Origin: Synechococcus sp. M44_DOE_062
GTDB taxonomy: Bacteria > Cyanobacteriota > Cyanobacteriia > Thermostichales > Thermostichaceae
Assembly: GCA_015295985.1 (NCBI GenBank)
Contig: DVDX01000001.1
Span: 1-64,000, forward strand
Length of the DNA stretch: 64,000 bases
Direction: 5' to 3'
Part shown: in pieces, positions 8,701-17,541 of the stretch
Layout: each line of letters opens with the position of its first letter
How positions within the stretch are numbered: the stretch's first letter is position 1
Made by a program: the position numbers and the translations under genes
Notes under the pieces: generated by a model
What the model was told of the DNA's origin: nothing
Seen by the model: only the letters and a program-made list of their open reading frames with translations
The model's database searches: none

Positions 8701-10695
8701 GTTGACAATCTGAAAAGGCTGCCGCAGCAGGGTACCTTGCCATTGGTAGGTGCTGCTCTTGGGATCCCAGCGCCAGCGCTCCAGGCTCAGCTCTCCGGTG
8801 GCGCTGACGGGGCGGCCATCGTAATCGCGGGCTTGCAGCCGGTAGGTGAGGGTATCCCCCGGAGCCGGCAGATGGCGGTTCACTTCCGCAAACAGGGCAA
8901 ATTCGCCAGCCGTGACCCAGGCCCGCGCCGATCCTGTTACCGTCCGGCGGCTGATGTCGGTCACCTCCACCTCGATGCGCAGTTGCTGCACCTCCTGGGG
9001 GCCCCAGTAGCTGTCTTCTTCCCAGTCCAGATTGGCCAACAGGCGGGGTAGGTGAAAGGCGGCCCGTCCCTGGGCATCCGTCACCCCTTCTCCTTCCGCC
9101 ACCAACTGGCCGTAGCCGCCGTAGTAGCCCTGCTCCTCTCCCAGGTCATCAGCGAAATAGTCTTCCTCGGCAGAGCGGGGCAACAGCCCATAGCGCAGGC
9201 TCCAGTCGGGGCTGCTGTAAACTCGGTAGCGGAGCTGGGCAGTGGCCACCGGCGCGCCGAAAAGATACTTGGCCTCCACCTGCACCTTCAGGGATCCCCC
9301 CCGCACCAGCCAAGGTCGGTCGGGCACCACCGCCACCGCAAACTCCGGCTTGCGGTAGGCTTCCACCTGAAAAGAGGTGTATTCGCGGCTGGATCCCTGG
9401 GGCTGTGACACCTGCCACTCCAGGCCGTAGCTGCCCAGAGGCGCCTCCTCCGGCAGTTGAAACTCCCCATGCACACTGCCAAAAGCATTGGTGGCCAGGG
9501 TTTGTTCGCTCAACACATCCCCGTTGGGAGCGGTGAGGGTCAGTTGCACCGGTTGCCCTGCCGGGGGCGGCGTAAGGCGGGTTTGCTCTCGCACCAAGGC
9601 GCGGAAATAAACGGTTTGGCCAGGACGGTAGAGGGGACGATCGGTGTAGGCGTAGATTCGGTGGGGCTGATTCCAGCCATAGGCGTAGCTGCGGGACAAA
9701 GCCTGTAATGTGTTGTCGGCGCTGCGGCCATAGACCACTACGGAAGAACCCTCTCCCGCCGGCAGGCCAAAGCGGGCCAGCCCTTCTGCATCAGTGGTGG
9801 CCGTCAAGGGATCCCCCCACTCTCCAAAGACCTGGATCTGGATCCCCGACAGAGGGCGCAGCTCCCGCAAATGCACCGCCTGCACCACCAACTGAGTGGC
9901 ATCTTGCTTTTGGATCAGGCCGAGATCGCTCACCAAAAACCAATGAAAGGACTCCGTCCCGCTGACGCGAACGGAACGGGGCAAAGGTGCAGCCGTTTGC
10001 ACCAGCGGCTCCCGGCCCTCCGCCTCCACCCAATAGGCCCCCGGCGGCAGGATCCCCAGCTCCACAGTTTGGACTGCCCACCCCTCTCCTGGCCGTCGCG
10101 GTACCGGCTGCTGCCAACTGCGTACAAGCTCCCGCCGCAGAGTGGGATACAGGGCCGGATCCAAGGATCCGTAACCAGCATCCGCCAAATCCTGTAAGAG
10201 AGAGGATCCCTGCAACTCTGTTAGGGAAAAGCGATAGAGGCTGAACTGCACCCAGCCCAGACTGGTGGCCCGCCACTGCAGCCGCACCGGTTCTGCGGTC
10301 GTGAACACCTGGCTGGTGCTGTAGAGATAGAGACCAGGGGCCACAAGCTGGGGGCGCAAGGTGGGGATCCGAACCGTTGCCCCCTCTTGCACCAGAACGG
10401 ATCCCTCGCTGCCCACCGTTTCCAGGCCGCTCCCCTGCACCGTCACCTGGTATTCCCCAACAGGCAATCGATCCAAGCGATATTCGCCGTCTAAGGCCAA
10501 GCTGGCACTGCGAGTAACCGGGCCAGCCACAATTACCCGGACATCCTCCGGCACCACTCCTGCCGGCAGCTCCACCTGTCCTGCCAGGGATCCCGTCGGC
10601 TGTTCGGAAAGCAAAACTGCCAGCCCCACCCCCAAAAACAGCACCAGGGCCGCCAACCAAAGGACTACGTCCCGCTGTCGCGATCGCCTCAGCAT
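5743..10695 (-). CDS. Large alpha-2-macroglobulin-like protein with thioester motif
   Basis: 1650 residues, the usual size for bacterial alpha-2-macroglobulins, which trap proteases in the periplasm or at the outer surface. Residues about 10-30 form one hydrophobic segment, a signal anchor or uncleaved signal; no lipobox Cys is seen, unlike the lipoprotein E. coli homologue. Many MG-type beta domains follow (for example RIYAYTDRPLYRPGQTVYFR at about 345). The bait region and alpha-2-macroglobulin core have PGGADKLAGQVREDF and LVTDADGLAQVQVRWPDNLTTW. The thioester motif YGCTEQTLSRFLPAL (about 1150) begins the alpha-barrel domain. A good Shine-Dalgarno (GGAGAGG) precedes the ATG. No pbpC-type penicillin-binding protein partner is adjacent. 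Several dispersed-repeat copies lie inside the gene in different frames. Confidence 0.88.
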   Translation of the reverse strand: MLRRSRQRDVVLWLAALVLFLGVGLAVLLSEQPTGSLAGQVELPAGVVPEDVRVIVAGPVTRSASLALDGEYRLDRLPVGEYQVTVQGSGLETVGSEGSVLVQEGATVRIPTLRPQLVAPGLYLYSTSQVFTTAEPVRLQWRATSLGWVQFSLYRFSLTELQGSSLLQDLADAGYGSLDPALYPTLRRELVRSWQQPVPRRPGEGWAVQTVELGILPPGAYWVEAEGREPLVQTAAPLPRSVRVSGTESFHWFLVSDLGLIQKQDATQLVVQAVHLRELRPLSGIQIQVFGEWGDPLTATTDAEGLARFGLPAGEGSSVVVYGRSADNTLQALSRSYAYGWNQPHRIYAYTDRPLYRPGQTVYFRALVREQTRLTPPPAGQPVQLTLTAPNGDVLSEQTLATNAFGSVHGEFQLPEEAPLGSYGLEWQVSQPQGSSREYTSFQVEAYRKPEFAVAVVPDRPWLVRGGSLKVQVEAKYLFGAPVATAQLRYRVYSSPDWSLRYGLLPRSAEEDYFADDLGEEQGYYGGYGQLVAEGEGVTDAQGRAAFHLPRLLANLDWEEDSYWGPQEVQQLRIEVEVTDISRRTVTGSARAWVTAGEFALFAEVNRHLPAPGDTLTYRLQARDYDGRPVSATGELSLERWRWDPKSSTYQWQGTLLRQPFQIVNGEGSLTLSLLADLEPGDYRVRLTAWDPRRQSALHRWRERVQEVDYLWVVEPGSPLQSWGSLPSLEVVADRQIYQVGEEAQILIVSPLPDVPVLVGIEGSRLHQVQVLRLQGHTATLRLPIRGDYRPNLYVTATAIGPERRLYQNETLLRVSPLDRFLQVELQTDKPTYHPGETAQIQIRTCDAQGQPVSAEVSLGIVDNALYLLRPDSTPDIRRFFYGRQDNQVTTTTSFPQQYPGGADKLAGQVREDFRDTAAWFPDLVTDADGLAQVQVRWPDNLTTWRLTARAATADTQVGSALATVSVSKDLLVRLAAPRFFRVGDQLTLAAIVQNRTGQAQTVEVRLEVPVPAGGILKLQGPERQRLTVPAQGAGRVEWPLQVLGAGDTSLRVWAGGDGLQDALQLQIPSQPFGAAHRFSQVGQLGTPSGLREGDSSSLELPLDWPATWVPGSRQLHLELAASPAATLLGPLDYLVEFPYGCTEQTLSRFLPALAVAQVSEQLGLNLRCCYAYGTLTGTATPTRLQTLERLPRVLRSGLQRLEESQNYDGGWGWWAYDRSSPYLTGYVLQGYHLAQAAGYALKDWRVRQALDYLAAQLAQPQALSPDLRAFVAYSLSLWDPALVTTDLPPPAQLSTFGLAYRGLAALQLGQRNTAQADLDQALQRRQQDPQGRWFIPAASSKDSVPLTRTATQERSTYDDMEVAGPLLQLAVRLQDDRAAQIADALLQQRQNNRWRTTKATADALLGLSAYYQAQQQQLPGPGEVRVLDGKTGALLDRWQASAGDPRYELDWADAEVGNLSSLRLEKSGAGPLYYSLRGEAFVPNPLPSQAQGFAVSRSYFRLQPQPQLNGEIRYREQPLRPGDAVRAGEMLLARLTVEAERDSHYVVIEAPLPSGAEIASGTPSHWREQDPREFTAPDYWWDWFWTHQENRDDRVAFFSTELKRGRHEFVYLFRPEIPGQFQVAPALAEEMYDPSRYGRSAPYSLRVLP
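5989..6013 (+). repeat. Dispersed repeat copy in the macroglobulin gene
   Basis: TTCGCGCCAGTGGGACGGAG followed by TCCCT. It is antisense to the gene and read there as SGTPSHWRE. Confidence 0.65.
6648..6671 (+). repeat. Dispersed repeat copy in the macroglobulin gene
   Basis: TTCGCGTTAGCGGGACGGAG followed by TCC; a near-perfect consensus copy. The gene reads the opposite strand in another frame, giving KDSVPLTRT. Confidence 0.75.
7417..7440 (+). repeat. Dispersed repeat, divergent copy in the macroglobulin gene
   Basis: TTCACGCAAGCCGGACGGAG followed by TCCC; the 3' half matches the core exactly. Confidence 0.55.
9948..9973 (-). repeat. Dispersed repeat copy in the macroglobulin gene
   Basis: On the minus strand it reads TTCGCGTCAGCGGGACGGAG then TCCTT, in the SGTES frame of the gene (VSGTESFHW). 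Confidence 0.75.
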
Positions 10696-10807
10696 GGGAT
10701 CCCTCTCCTCCGTTGCTCTGACTTTGCCTCTTTCGACCCAAGCTATCAGGAGCCAGCAGCAGAACCTGTGTAGGATTTACCGTCCAACTTCGAGGGATCC
10801 CTTCCGG

Positions 10808-12034
10808 CTACTTCACCAAATCGAACACGCGGAACATGGGCAAGTACATGGCCACGATAATGCAGCCCACCATACCCCCCAGGATCACGATCATCAACGG
10901 CTCGATCAAGCTGGTCAGGGCGCGCACCGCCTCCTCCACTTCCAGCTCGTAGAAGTCTGCCGTCTTCATCAACATGGCATCCAGCTCGCCCGTCTCTTCG
11001 CCCACACTGATCATCTGTACAGCCATGATGGGGAAGACATTAGACTTAGCCAGGGCGGGGGCAATCTGCCCTCCCTCTGAGACGGCCTGCCGCGAGGCAT
11101 CGATGGCGTTGGCCACCACCTGGTTGCCGGAAGTGTCGCGCACGATCTCCAGAGAAGTCAGCACCGGCACTCCAGAGCGGGTCAGGGCCCCAAATGTGCG
11201 GCAAAAGCGGGCCACCGCCGACTTCTGGATTAGATCCCCAAAAATGGGGAGCTTAAGAGCCAGAGCGTCGATGGTTTCTTTGCCGGCGGGAGTGCGATAA
11301 AAGCGGCGGAAAACAAAAGCAACAAGCACCAAAAAGGCCACCAACCCCAAGCTGTACTGGGGCGTGCGCAGAAACTTGCTGATGTTGATGAAAAACTGGG
11401 TAAAGGCAGGCAGCTCCCCCCCCAGGTCGTTGTAGATGCTCTCAAACGTGGGCAAGATGAAGAGCACCATGCCCAGAAAGATCAAAATGGCCAAGATCGT
11501 CACCACCACCGGATAGGTCATGGCCGATTTAATCTGCTTCTGCAGGCGATCCATGTCTTCCAGCAGCTTGGCCAGACGGTTGAGCACTTCATCCAGAACC
11601 CCCCCCACCTCTCCGGCCTGCACCATGCTGCAGTAGAGGCCATCAAAGGCATCCGGGAAAGGGCGGATGGAGTCGGAAAGGTTCTTCCCGGCTTCCACGT
11701 CTGAGCGGATGGCCCTTAGGTATTTTTTGAGCTTGGGGTTGCCGGTTTGCTCCTCCATGATGGTAAGAGAGCGCACCATCGACACGCCGGCATTGATCAG
11801 GGCAGCGAACTGCCGGGAAAACACCGCCTTGTCGCGAATGTCGATGGATCCCAGCATCGACAAATCGAAAGACGTCTCTAAGGAGAAAAAGGGCTTTTCT
11901 TCCTGAATGTCCTCCTGTTTGGCGAAAATCCCGTCTCGGCGCAGCCGTGCGCGGGCCTCAGTCAAGTTGTTGGCCACCACCGTCAGGCGTACCGGCTGAC
12001 CGGCCTTTAACCCCCGAACCTTGTAGCGCGGCAT
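10808..12034 (-). CDS. pilC: PilC, type IV pilus inner-membrane platform protein
   Basis: 408 residues, the usual PilC/GspF length. Two T2SSF domains are visible (about 70-195 and 275-400), each ending in hydrophobic segments: MTYPVVVTILAILIFLGMVLF and MIVILGGMVGCIIVAMYLPM. Motifs FSRQFAALINAGVSMVRSL and FCRTFGALTRSGVPVLTSLE mark the paired repeats. The protein forms the membrane platform on which the PilB and PilT motors act. It is the last gene of a pilB-pilT-pilC set on the minus strand, 195 bases after pilT. Confidence 0.95.
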   Translation of the reverse strand: MPRYKVRGLKAGQPVRLTVVANNLTEARARLRRDGIFAKQEDIQEEKPFFSLETSFDLSMLGSIDIRDKAVFSRQFAALINAGVSMVRSLTIMEEQTGNPKLKKYLRAIRSDVEAGKNLSDSIRPFPDAFDGLYCSMVQAGEVGGVLDEVLNRLAKLLEDMDRLQKQIKSAMTYPVVVTILAILIFLGMVLFILPTFESIYNDLGGELPAFTQFFINISKFLRTPQYSLGLVAFLVLVAFVFRRFYRTPAGKETIDALALKLPIFGDLIQKSAVARFCRTFGALTRSGVPVLTSLEIVRDTSGNQVVANAIDASRQAVSEGGQIAPALAKSNVFPIMAVQMISVGEETGELDAMLMKTADFYELEVEEAVRALTSLIEPLMIVILGGMVGCIIVAMYLPMFRVFDLVK

Positions 12035-12229
12035 AGCTCTACCCCCGGTTAGATCGTTCTAACGAAATGGCTCTAGGTGTTTCGCAGGTGTAAAAAAAGA
12101 TCCCCGCCCAACCCTTGGGCAGAGCAACAACTCTTTCAGCTAGAGCTTAGCCACAAATTGAGGCAGAGGCTAGAGATGGGCGATGAACCCTTATGCGGGG
12201 ATCCCTGCGCTGCCCGGTGGGGACGAAGT

Positions 12230-13372
12230 TTAGCGACGGGCGGCAACTGCTGCTGGCCGCTGTTGTTGGGCAGCCGCGGCTGGGGAGGGCCCGGTAACGT
12301 TGCCCAAAAGCCGCTGCAACTCCTCAGGGCGGGAGGTCTTGGACATGGCCGTATCGAAGTCGATCTTGCCCTGTAGGTAGAGGTTGGCCAGATCCTGCTC
12401 CAGCGTTTTCATGCCGTGCTTGCCCCCCGTCTGGATGGCCGAGTAAATCTGGGCCGTTTTGCCCTCCCGAATCAGGTTGGCAATGGCCGGCGTCACCACC
12501 ATGATTTCCTGCACCAGCACCCGTCCAGGCTCGCCCGGCTTGGGGTTAAGGCGGCGGGCCAAAGTTTGCGAGAAGACGGCTTTGAGGGAGTTGGAGAGCT
12601 GCACGCGAATCTGCTGCTGTTGCTCGGGTGGGAACACATCCACCAAGCGATCCACCGTCTGGGCGGCAGAGCTGGTGTGTACTGTGGCGAAGCAGAGGTG
12701 GCCGGTCTCAGCAGCAGTAATGGCCAACTGAATGGTCTCCAGATCCCGCATCTCCCCAATCAGAATGACATCGGGATCCTCCCGCATCGCCGCCTTTAGG
12801 GCATTGGCAAAACTCTTGGTGTCTTCCCCCAGTTGTCGCTGGTGGATGATGCTGCGAATGGGGGTGTAGATGTACTCAATGGGATCCTCGATGGTGAGGA
12901 TGTGCTCGGCCCGCTCACGGTTGATCATGTCGATCATGGAGGCCAGCGTAGTGGATTTGCCGGATCCCGTTGGGCCGGTTACCAGCACCAAGCCTCGCGG
13001 TAGGCGAGCTGCTTCCTTGCACACATCCGGCAGGCCCAGCTTGTCAATGTTGGGAATCTCAGAAGCCAAAGCCCGCATGGCGCAAGCATAAGTGCCGCGG
13101 TCGCGATAGACATTCACGCGGAAGCGACCGATCCCGCGCACCCCATAGGAGCAGTCCAATTCCCAGTTTTGCTCCAACTGCTTGCGCTGGTTATTGTTCA
13201 ACATGCTGAAGATCAACCGCTGCACCTCCTCTGCCGAGAGAGGCTCATGCTCTGTCGGCTCAAGGTGACCATTGATGCGGAAGTAGGGAGGCAAACCCGC
13301 TGAGATATGAATGTCAGAACCGCCCTTCTGGACGATTGCTTCCATTAGGTCTTCGATCATCAGTTGGGGCAT
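12230..13372 (-). CDS. pilT: PilT, pilus retraction ATPase
   Basis: 380 residues. PilT powers retraction of type IV pili for twitching, phototaxis and DNA uptake. Seen: N-terminal PAS-like domain (MPQLMIEDLMEAIVQKGGSD), Walker A GPTGSGKST, the Asp-box segment EDPIEYIYTPIRSIIHQRQ, Walker B region DPDVILIGEMRD, and the His-box region TVHTSSAAQTVDRLVDVFPP. The C-terminus ends in an Ala/Gln/Arg-rich tail (AAAAQQQRPAAVAARR), low-complexity and slightly longer than in many homologues. It sits between pilB and pilC on the same strand, with 137-base and 195-base gaps. Confidence 0.95.
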   Translation of the reverse strand: MPQLMIEDLMEAIVQKGGSDIHISAGLPPYFRINGHLEPTEHEPLSAEEVQRLIFSMLNNNQRKQLEQNWELDCSYGVRGIGRFRVNVYRDRGTYACAMRALASEIPNIDKLGLPDVCKEAARLPRGLVLVTGPTGSGKSTTLASMIDMINRERAEHILTIEDPIEYIYTPIRSIIHQRQLGEDTKSFANALKAAMREDPDVILIGEMRDLETIQLAITAAETGHLCFATVHTSSAAQTVDRLVDVFPPEQQQQIRVQLSNSLKAVFSQTLARRLNPKPGEPGRVLVQEIMVVTPAIANLIREGKTAQIYSAIQTGGKHGMKTLEQDLANLYLQGKIDFDTAMSKTSRPEELQRLLGNVTGPSPAAAAQQQRPAAVAARR

Positions 13373-13509
13373 AGGGTTGGGTTCTCCAAAGGCGAGTAGA
13401 GCTATCTGTCAAAATCAAAAGAGTTGTCGGCCAAAGCCACGCTAGAGAGGCAACTGTATAGGACTGTTATAGTCGGCACTCTAGCATCGTCAAGGGCCAA
13501 GTCGACTTG

Positions 13510-15570
13510 CTAAAACTTCGGCGTCAGGCAATAGGGGCAATCCATCCAGTCTACATGCAAGGCTGCGCCACAGTTGCGGCAGGTGCTGAGAGCCTTGGCA
13601 CGGGCCTTCAGCTCGCTTTCTAGGCCCTTGTCGGTAAGGGTCACCCGATCCACCTCCTCCAGCGTGGTGAGGCCCTGCTTCACCAGCATCAAGCTGTAGG
13701 CCAGCAGGGTTTTCATGCCACTTTCCACCGCCGCTTCCTTGATCACCTCAGTGGGGGCTTCTTTGTTGATCAAATCCGCGAGGCGGTCGTTCATGCGCAT
13801 GAATTCGTACACCCCTATCCGGCCTTTGTAGCCCACGCCCCCGCAGTTCTCGCAGATGGGCTTGCCGGTGGCCTTGCGCTGTTCTACCTCTTTGGGGGAG
13901 AGCTTGTTGGCTTTGTAAAAGGTGAGCTGCTCGCCGTCGCCGCTGAGGGTAAGGCCGTAGCGGGCCAGCTCCTCAGGTGTGGGGTGGTAAGGGATCCGAC
14001 AGGCCGTGCACACTCGGCGCATCAAGCGCTGAGCCAGCACCCCCAGCAACGAGCTGGAGATCATAAAAGGCTCGATTCCCATCTCCGTCAGGCGGGCGAT
14101 GGCACCGGGGGCATCGTTGGTGTGTAGGGTGGTCAACACCAGGTGGCCCGTGAGGGAGGCCTCGATGGCGGTTTTGGCCGTCTCGTGGTCGCGGGTTTCC
14201 CCCACCAGGATCACATCCGGGTCTTGCCGCAGGAAGGCGCGCAGGATCATGGCAAAGTCCATGCCCTTTTCTCGGATCACCTGCACTTGGGTGATCCCCG
14301 GCAGCGAGTATTCAATGGGATCCTCGGCGGTGCTGATGTTGATGCCCGGATCGTTCACCTCCGCCAGAGCCGAGTAGAGGGTGGTGGTCTTCCCGGATCC
14401 TGTTGGCCCGGTCACCAAGATCAAGCCAAAGGGTCGCCTGACAATCTCCTTGAAACTTTCCAAGGTCTCTGGGTCGGTGATCAGCTTATCCAGTCCCAGT
14501 TGGGTGGCGGAGTTGTCCAGGATCCGCAGCACGATCTTCTCCCCATAGCGGGAGGGCAGGGTGCTGACCCGGAAGTCCACCTTGCGCCCCTTGAAGACCC
14601 GCCGGATCCGCCCATCCTGGGGCATGCGCCGCTCGGCGATATTCAGGTTGGAGATGATTTTGAAGCGGGCAGTGAGGGCGGGGACGATCTTCTTGGGAAA
14701 GTTTTCAAAAGCCTGCCGCAACACCCCATCTTTGCGGAAGCGGATGCGCAGGTATTCTTCTTGCGGCTCGATGTGGATGTCAGACGCCCCGTCCTGCAAG
14801 GCCTTGACCAGGATCTGGTTGGACAGTTTAATAATCGGGGCATCATCTGCCGATTTGACCTGCTGCTCCAGGGATCCCTCGCCAACCTCATCGGCAGTCA
14901 CATCCTCGATGCTGTCCAGATCGATTTCGGCGGTATTGACCACCACCTCTTCTTCCTGCTGGGCAGCAACGTCGTTGATCCCCTTGATGGCCAGCAGATC
15001 TGCCTGTACATCCATGTAGCGGTTGATCAGGGTCTCGAAATCCCGCTGGGTGAAGACCCGCCGCTGCAGCTTGAGCCCTTGGATGCGAAAGCGCCGTTGG
15101 ATATCGTCCAACGCCTGCAGGTTGTCCGGCTTGACCATTGCCACCATCACTTGGTTATCCTGGCGGCGGATGGGCAAGAACTTGTAGCGGTTGCAGATGT
15201 CGAGGGGCAGGATCGAGTCGATCAGCCCAATCATCTCCGAGATCTCCACCGGCTCCAGGTCGATGTCGAGGGAGGGGATCCCGTAGATAATTTTGAGTTC
15301 AAAAAGCTGTTGCCGCTTGTAGGCCCGCTCCAGGTCAGGGGTGATCTCTTTGCCCACGATATCCTTGACCACCAGAGCCAGGGCCTTGCTGTTGCCCTCT
15401 CGATCTGCTTTGAGGGCATTTTGAATGTCCTGGATTTGCTTATCATCGGCAAAGCCCAGCTCCTTTAGCTTGCGGCCAAAGGGGGTAATGCTGACGTTGG
15501 CGATAGCCAGAGCTTTGCTGGCAGCGCCAGCGCGGCGCGAGGTAAAAGGAGGGGGAGGAAGATCGTTCAT
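13510..15570 (-). CDS. pilB: PilB/GspE, pilus extension ATPase with extra C-terminal zinc ribbon
   Basis: 686 residues. Two MshEN/T2SSE N-terminal-type segments (about 25-190) precede a central acidic linker (EEEVVVNTAEIDLDSIEDVT). The ATPase domain has Walker A GPTGSGKTTTL, the Asp box AEDPIEY, Walker B DPDVILVGETRD and the His box LHTNDAPGAI. The usual tetra-Cys zinc site (CTAC ... CENCG) is present. A second small zinc-ribbon-like motif, CRNCGAALHVDWMDCPYC, lies in the last 22 residues. PilB drives pilus assembly. It is the first gene of the pilB-pilT-pilC cluster. Confidence 0.95.
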   Translation of the reverse strand: MNDLPPPPFTSRRAGAASKALAIANVSITPFGRKLKELGFADDKQIQDIQNALKADREGNSKALALVVKDIVGKEITPDLERAYKRQQLFELKIIYGIPSLDIDLEPVEISEMIGLIDSILPLDICNRYKFLPIRRQDNQVMVAMVKPDNLQALDDIQRRFRIQGLKLQRRVFTQRDFETLINRYMDVQADLLAIKGINDVAAQQEEEVVVNTAEIDLDSIEDVTADEVGEGSLEQQVKSADDAPIIKLSNQILVKALQDGASDIHIEPQEEYLRIRFRKDGVLRQAFENFPKKIVPALTARFKIISNLNIAERRMPQDGRIRRVFKGRKVDFRVSTLPSRYGEKIVLRILDNSATQLGLDKLITDPETLESFKEIVRRPFGLILVTGPTGSGKTTTLYSALAEVNDPGINISTAEDPIEYSLPGITQVQVIREKGMDFAMILRAFLRQDPDVILVGETRDHETAKTAIEASLTGHLVLTTLHTNDAPGAIARLTEMGIEPFMISSSLLGVLAQRLMRRVCTACRIPYHPTPEELARYGLTLSGDGEQLTFYKANKLSPKEVEQRKATGKPICENCGGVGYKGRIGVYEFMRMNDRLADLINKEAPTEVIKEAAVESGMKTLLAYSLMLVKQGLTTLEEVDRVTLTDKGLESELKARAKALSTCRNCGAALHVDWMDCPYCLTPKF

Positions 15571-15725
15571 GCTAGCAGGCCACCCACAATGACTCTATTT
15601 CACTGCACTTGGCTACAAGGGTCAACGGTGAAGATACATAGGTCTGGACTGCCCAGATGCCGCCAACCCTGGGCTTACTATGCCCCAACTCGGCTCAAAT
15701 CTCGCCTTCCCATCCATCTGGTTCC

Positions 15726-17363
15726 CTAAGCCTCGCAGACCAGCGCTTGCGACCGCTGGGTCAAGTAAAGATTTTCGCTGTAATCGACAGGGCAGTCGAT
15801 GAGGGTGGGTACTGGCTGCTCGAGGGCATGCTTCAGGGTGGGGATCAGCTCGGCAGCCTTTTCAACACGGTAGCCCTTGAGGCCCATGCTCTCCGCCAGC
15901 TTGACGAAGTCTGGATTACCGAACTTGACGAAAGCAGCCTCGCCATACTGGTTGTGTTGCTTCCACTCGATCAACCCATAGCCGCCATCGTTGAAGATGA
16001 GGGTGACAAAGGGGGTGCCCACCCTGAGGGCAGTTTCCAGCTCTTGACAGTTCATCATGAACCCCCCATCTCCAGTCACGGCCACAACGCGCCGGTCGGG
16101 ATGCACCAGTTTGGCGGCCAAGGCCCCCGGAATGGCAATGCCCATGGCGGCAAAGCCGTTGGAGATGAGACAGGTGTTGGGTTTGTCACAGTGGTAGAGG
16201 CGGGCCATCCACATTTTGTGGGTACCAACATCGGAGATGACGATGTCTTCCGGTTCCAGGACTTGGCGCAGGTCGTAGATCAGCTTTTGGGGTTTGATCG
16301 GGTAGCTCTGATCCTGGGCATAGCAGGTGTACTCGCGGACGATGTTCTGCCGCAGGCTGACGCCATAGGGATCCGGCTTGCCCGTGCGATCGCAGCGGCG
16401 CAGGATCTCCATCAGGGAGTCGGAAATGTCTCCCACCACCTCTACCTGCGGGATGTAGCTGCTGTCGATTTCTGCCGGCAGGGCAGCAATGTGAACAATG
16501 GGGATGGTGCCGTCGGGATTCCATTTCTTGGGGGAGTATTCGATGAGGTCGTAGCCGACGGCGATCAGCAGATCGGTGCGGTCGAAACCACAACTGATCA
16601 GATCCCGCTGCTGCAGGCCAACGGCCCACAGGGATAGGGGGTGGGTATAAGGGATCACCCCTTTGCCCATGAAGGTGTTGGCCACGGGGATATTCAGGCG
16701 GGTGGCAAATTCGGTGAGGGCATTGCTGGCTTGGGCGCGAATGACCCCATTGCCGGCCAGAATCAGGGGGTTGCGGGCGCGGGAGATCAGGGATGCCGCT
16801 TCGTTCAGGCTTTGATAGGAGGCGTAGGTTTTGTCCAGGCGATCTCTCCTCAAAGGAGTGCCGCTGGCTTCCATGGCGGCGATGTTTTCCGGCAGGTCGA
16901 TGTGAACGGCTCCAGGCTTCTCGGTTTGGGCCAATTTGAAAGCCTTGCGCACGATCTCCGGGGTGATGCTGGGACGGACAATCTGGGCATTCCACTTGGT
17001 GACGGGGGCAAACATGGCCACCAGATCCAGGTATTGATGGGATTCGATGTGCATGCGGTCGGTGCCCACTTGGCCGGTAATGGCCACCAAGGGGGCTCCA
17101 TCCAGGTTGGCATCCGCAACTCCGGTCATCAGGTTGGTGGCGCCCGGCCCCAAGGTGGAGAGACACACCCCCGCTTTGCCCGTCAGCCGACCATAGACAT
17201 CGGCCATGAAGGCAGCCCCCTGTTCGTGGCGGGTGGTGATGAACTGAATCGAGGAGCGGCGCAGGGCTTGCAGAACTTCCAGGTTTTCTTCGCCGGGAAC
17301 GCCGAAGATGTACTGCACCCCCTCATTTTCCAGGCAGCGAACCAGCAGTTCGGCGGTATTCAT
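15726..17363 (-). CDS. Acetolactate-synthase-like ThDP enzyme (IlvB/IlvG family)
   Basis: 545 residues from ATG 17363 (MNTAELLVRCLENEGVQYIF). The frame is open further upstream, but that extension would run into the divergent epimerase gene and lacks family similarity. Thiamine-diphosphate enzyme features: the catalytic Glu region (ITTRHEQGAAFMADVYGR), STLGPGATNL, and the cofactor motif GDGGFMMNCQELE ending in NDGGYGLIEW. The compact length and N-terminus resemble the cyanobacterial IlvG-type group rather than the longer anabolic IlvB. The likely reaction is condensation of two pyruvates to 2-acetolactate; other 2-keto-acid decarboxylating activity is possible. No ilvN small-subunit gene is adjacent. 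Confidence 0.8.
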   Translation of the reverse strand: MNTAELLVRCLENEGVQYIFGVPGEENLEVLQALRRSSIQFITTRHEQGAAFMADVYGRLTGKAGVCLSTLGPGATNLMTGVADANLDGAPLVAITGQVGTDRMHIESHQYLDLVAMFAPVTKWNAQIVRPSITPEIVRKAFKLAQTEKPGAVHIDLPENIAAMEASGTPLRRDRLDKTYASYQSLNEAASLISRARNPLILAGNGVIRAQASNALTEFATRLNIPVANTFMGKGVIPYTHPLSLWAVGLQQRDLISCGFDRTDLLIAVGYDLIEYSPKKWNPDGTIPIVHIAALPAEIDSSYIPQVEVVGDISDSLMEILRRCDRTGKPDPYGVSLRQNIVREYTCYAQDQSYPIKPQKLIYDLRQVLEPEDIVISDVGTHKMWMARLYHCDKPNTCLISNGFAAMGIAIPGALAAKLVHPDRRVVAVTGDGGFMMNCQELETALRVGTPFVTLIFNDGGYGLIEWKQHNQYGEAAFVKFGNPDFVKLAESMGLKGYRVEKAAELIPTLKHALEQPVPTLIDCPVDYSENLYLTQRSQALVCEA

Positions 17364-17541
17364 GGCGGCAAGGGTACGGAGAAGGATGGATCTGGATCCC
17401 ACCATAGACGGCGGAGGGGGCAAGGGATAACTTTTTTCCTGGGCTTGGAGACGGGAGCAGGCTGGGTGGGCGGTGGGAAGCAAGCTAAGCTCAAAGGGGC
17501 GGCTTAGGCCCAGTTGTCCCCTCAAGCTCCCCCCTCTGGAA

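Noticed and set aside
14143-15468. Plus-strand ORF of 441 codons opposite pilB
   Set aside because: It mirrors the pilB frame; pilB motifs are complete on the minus strand.
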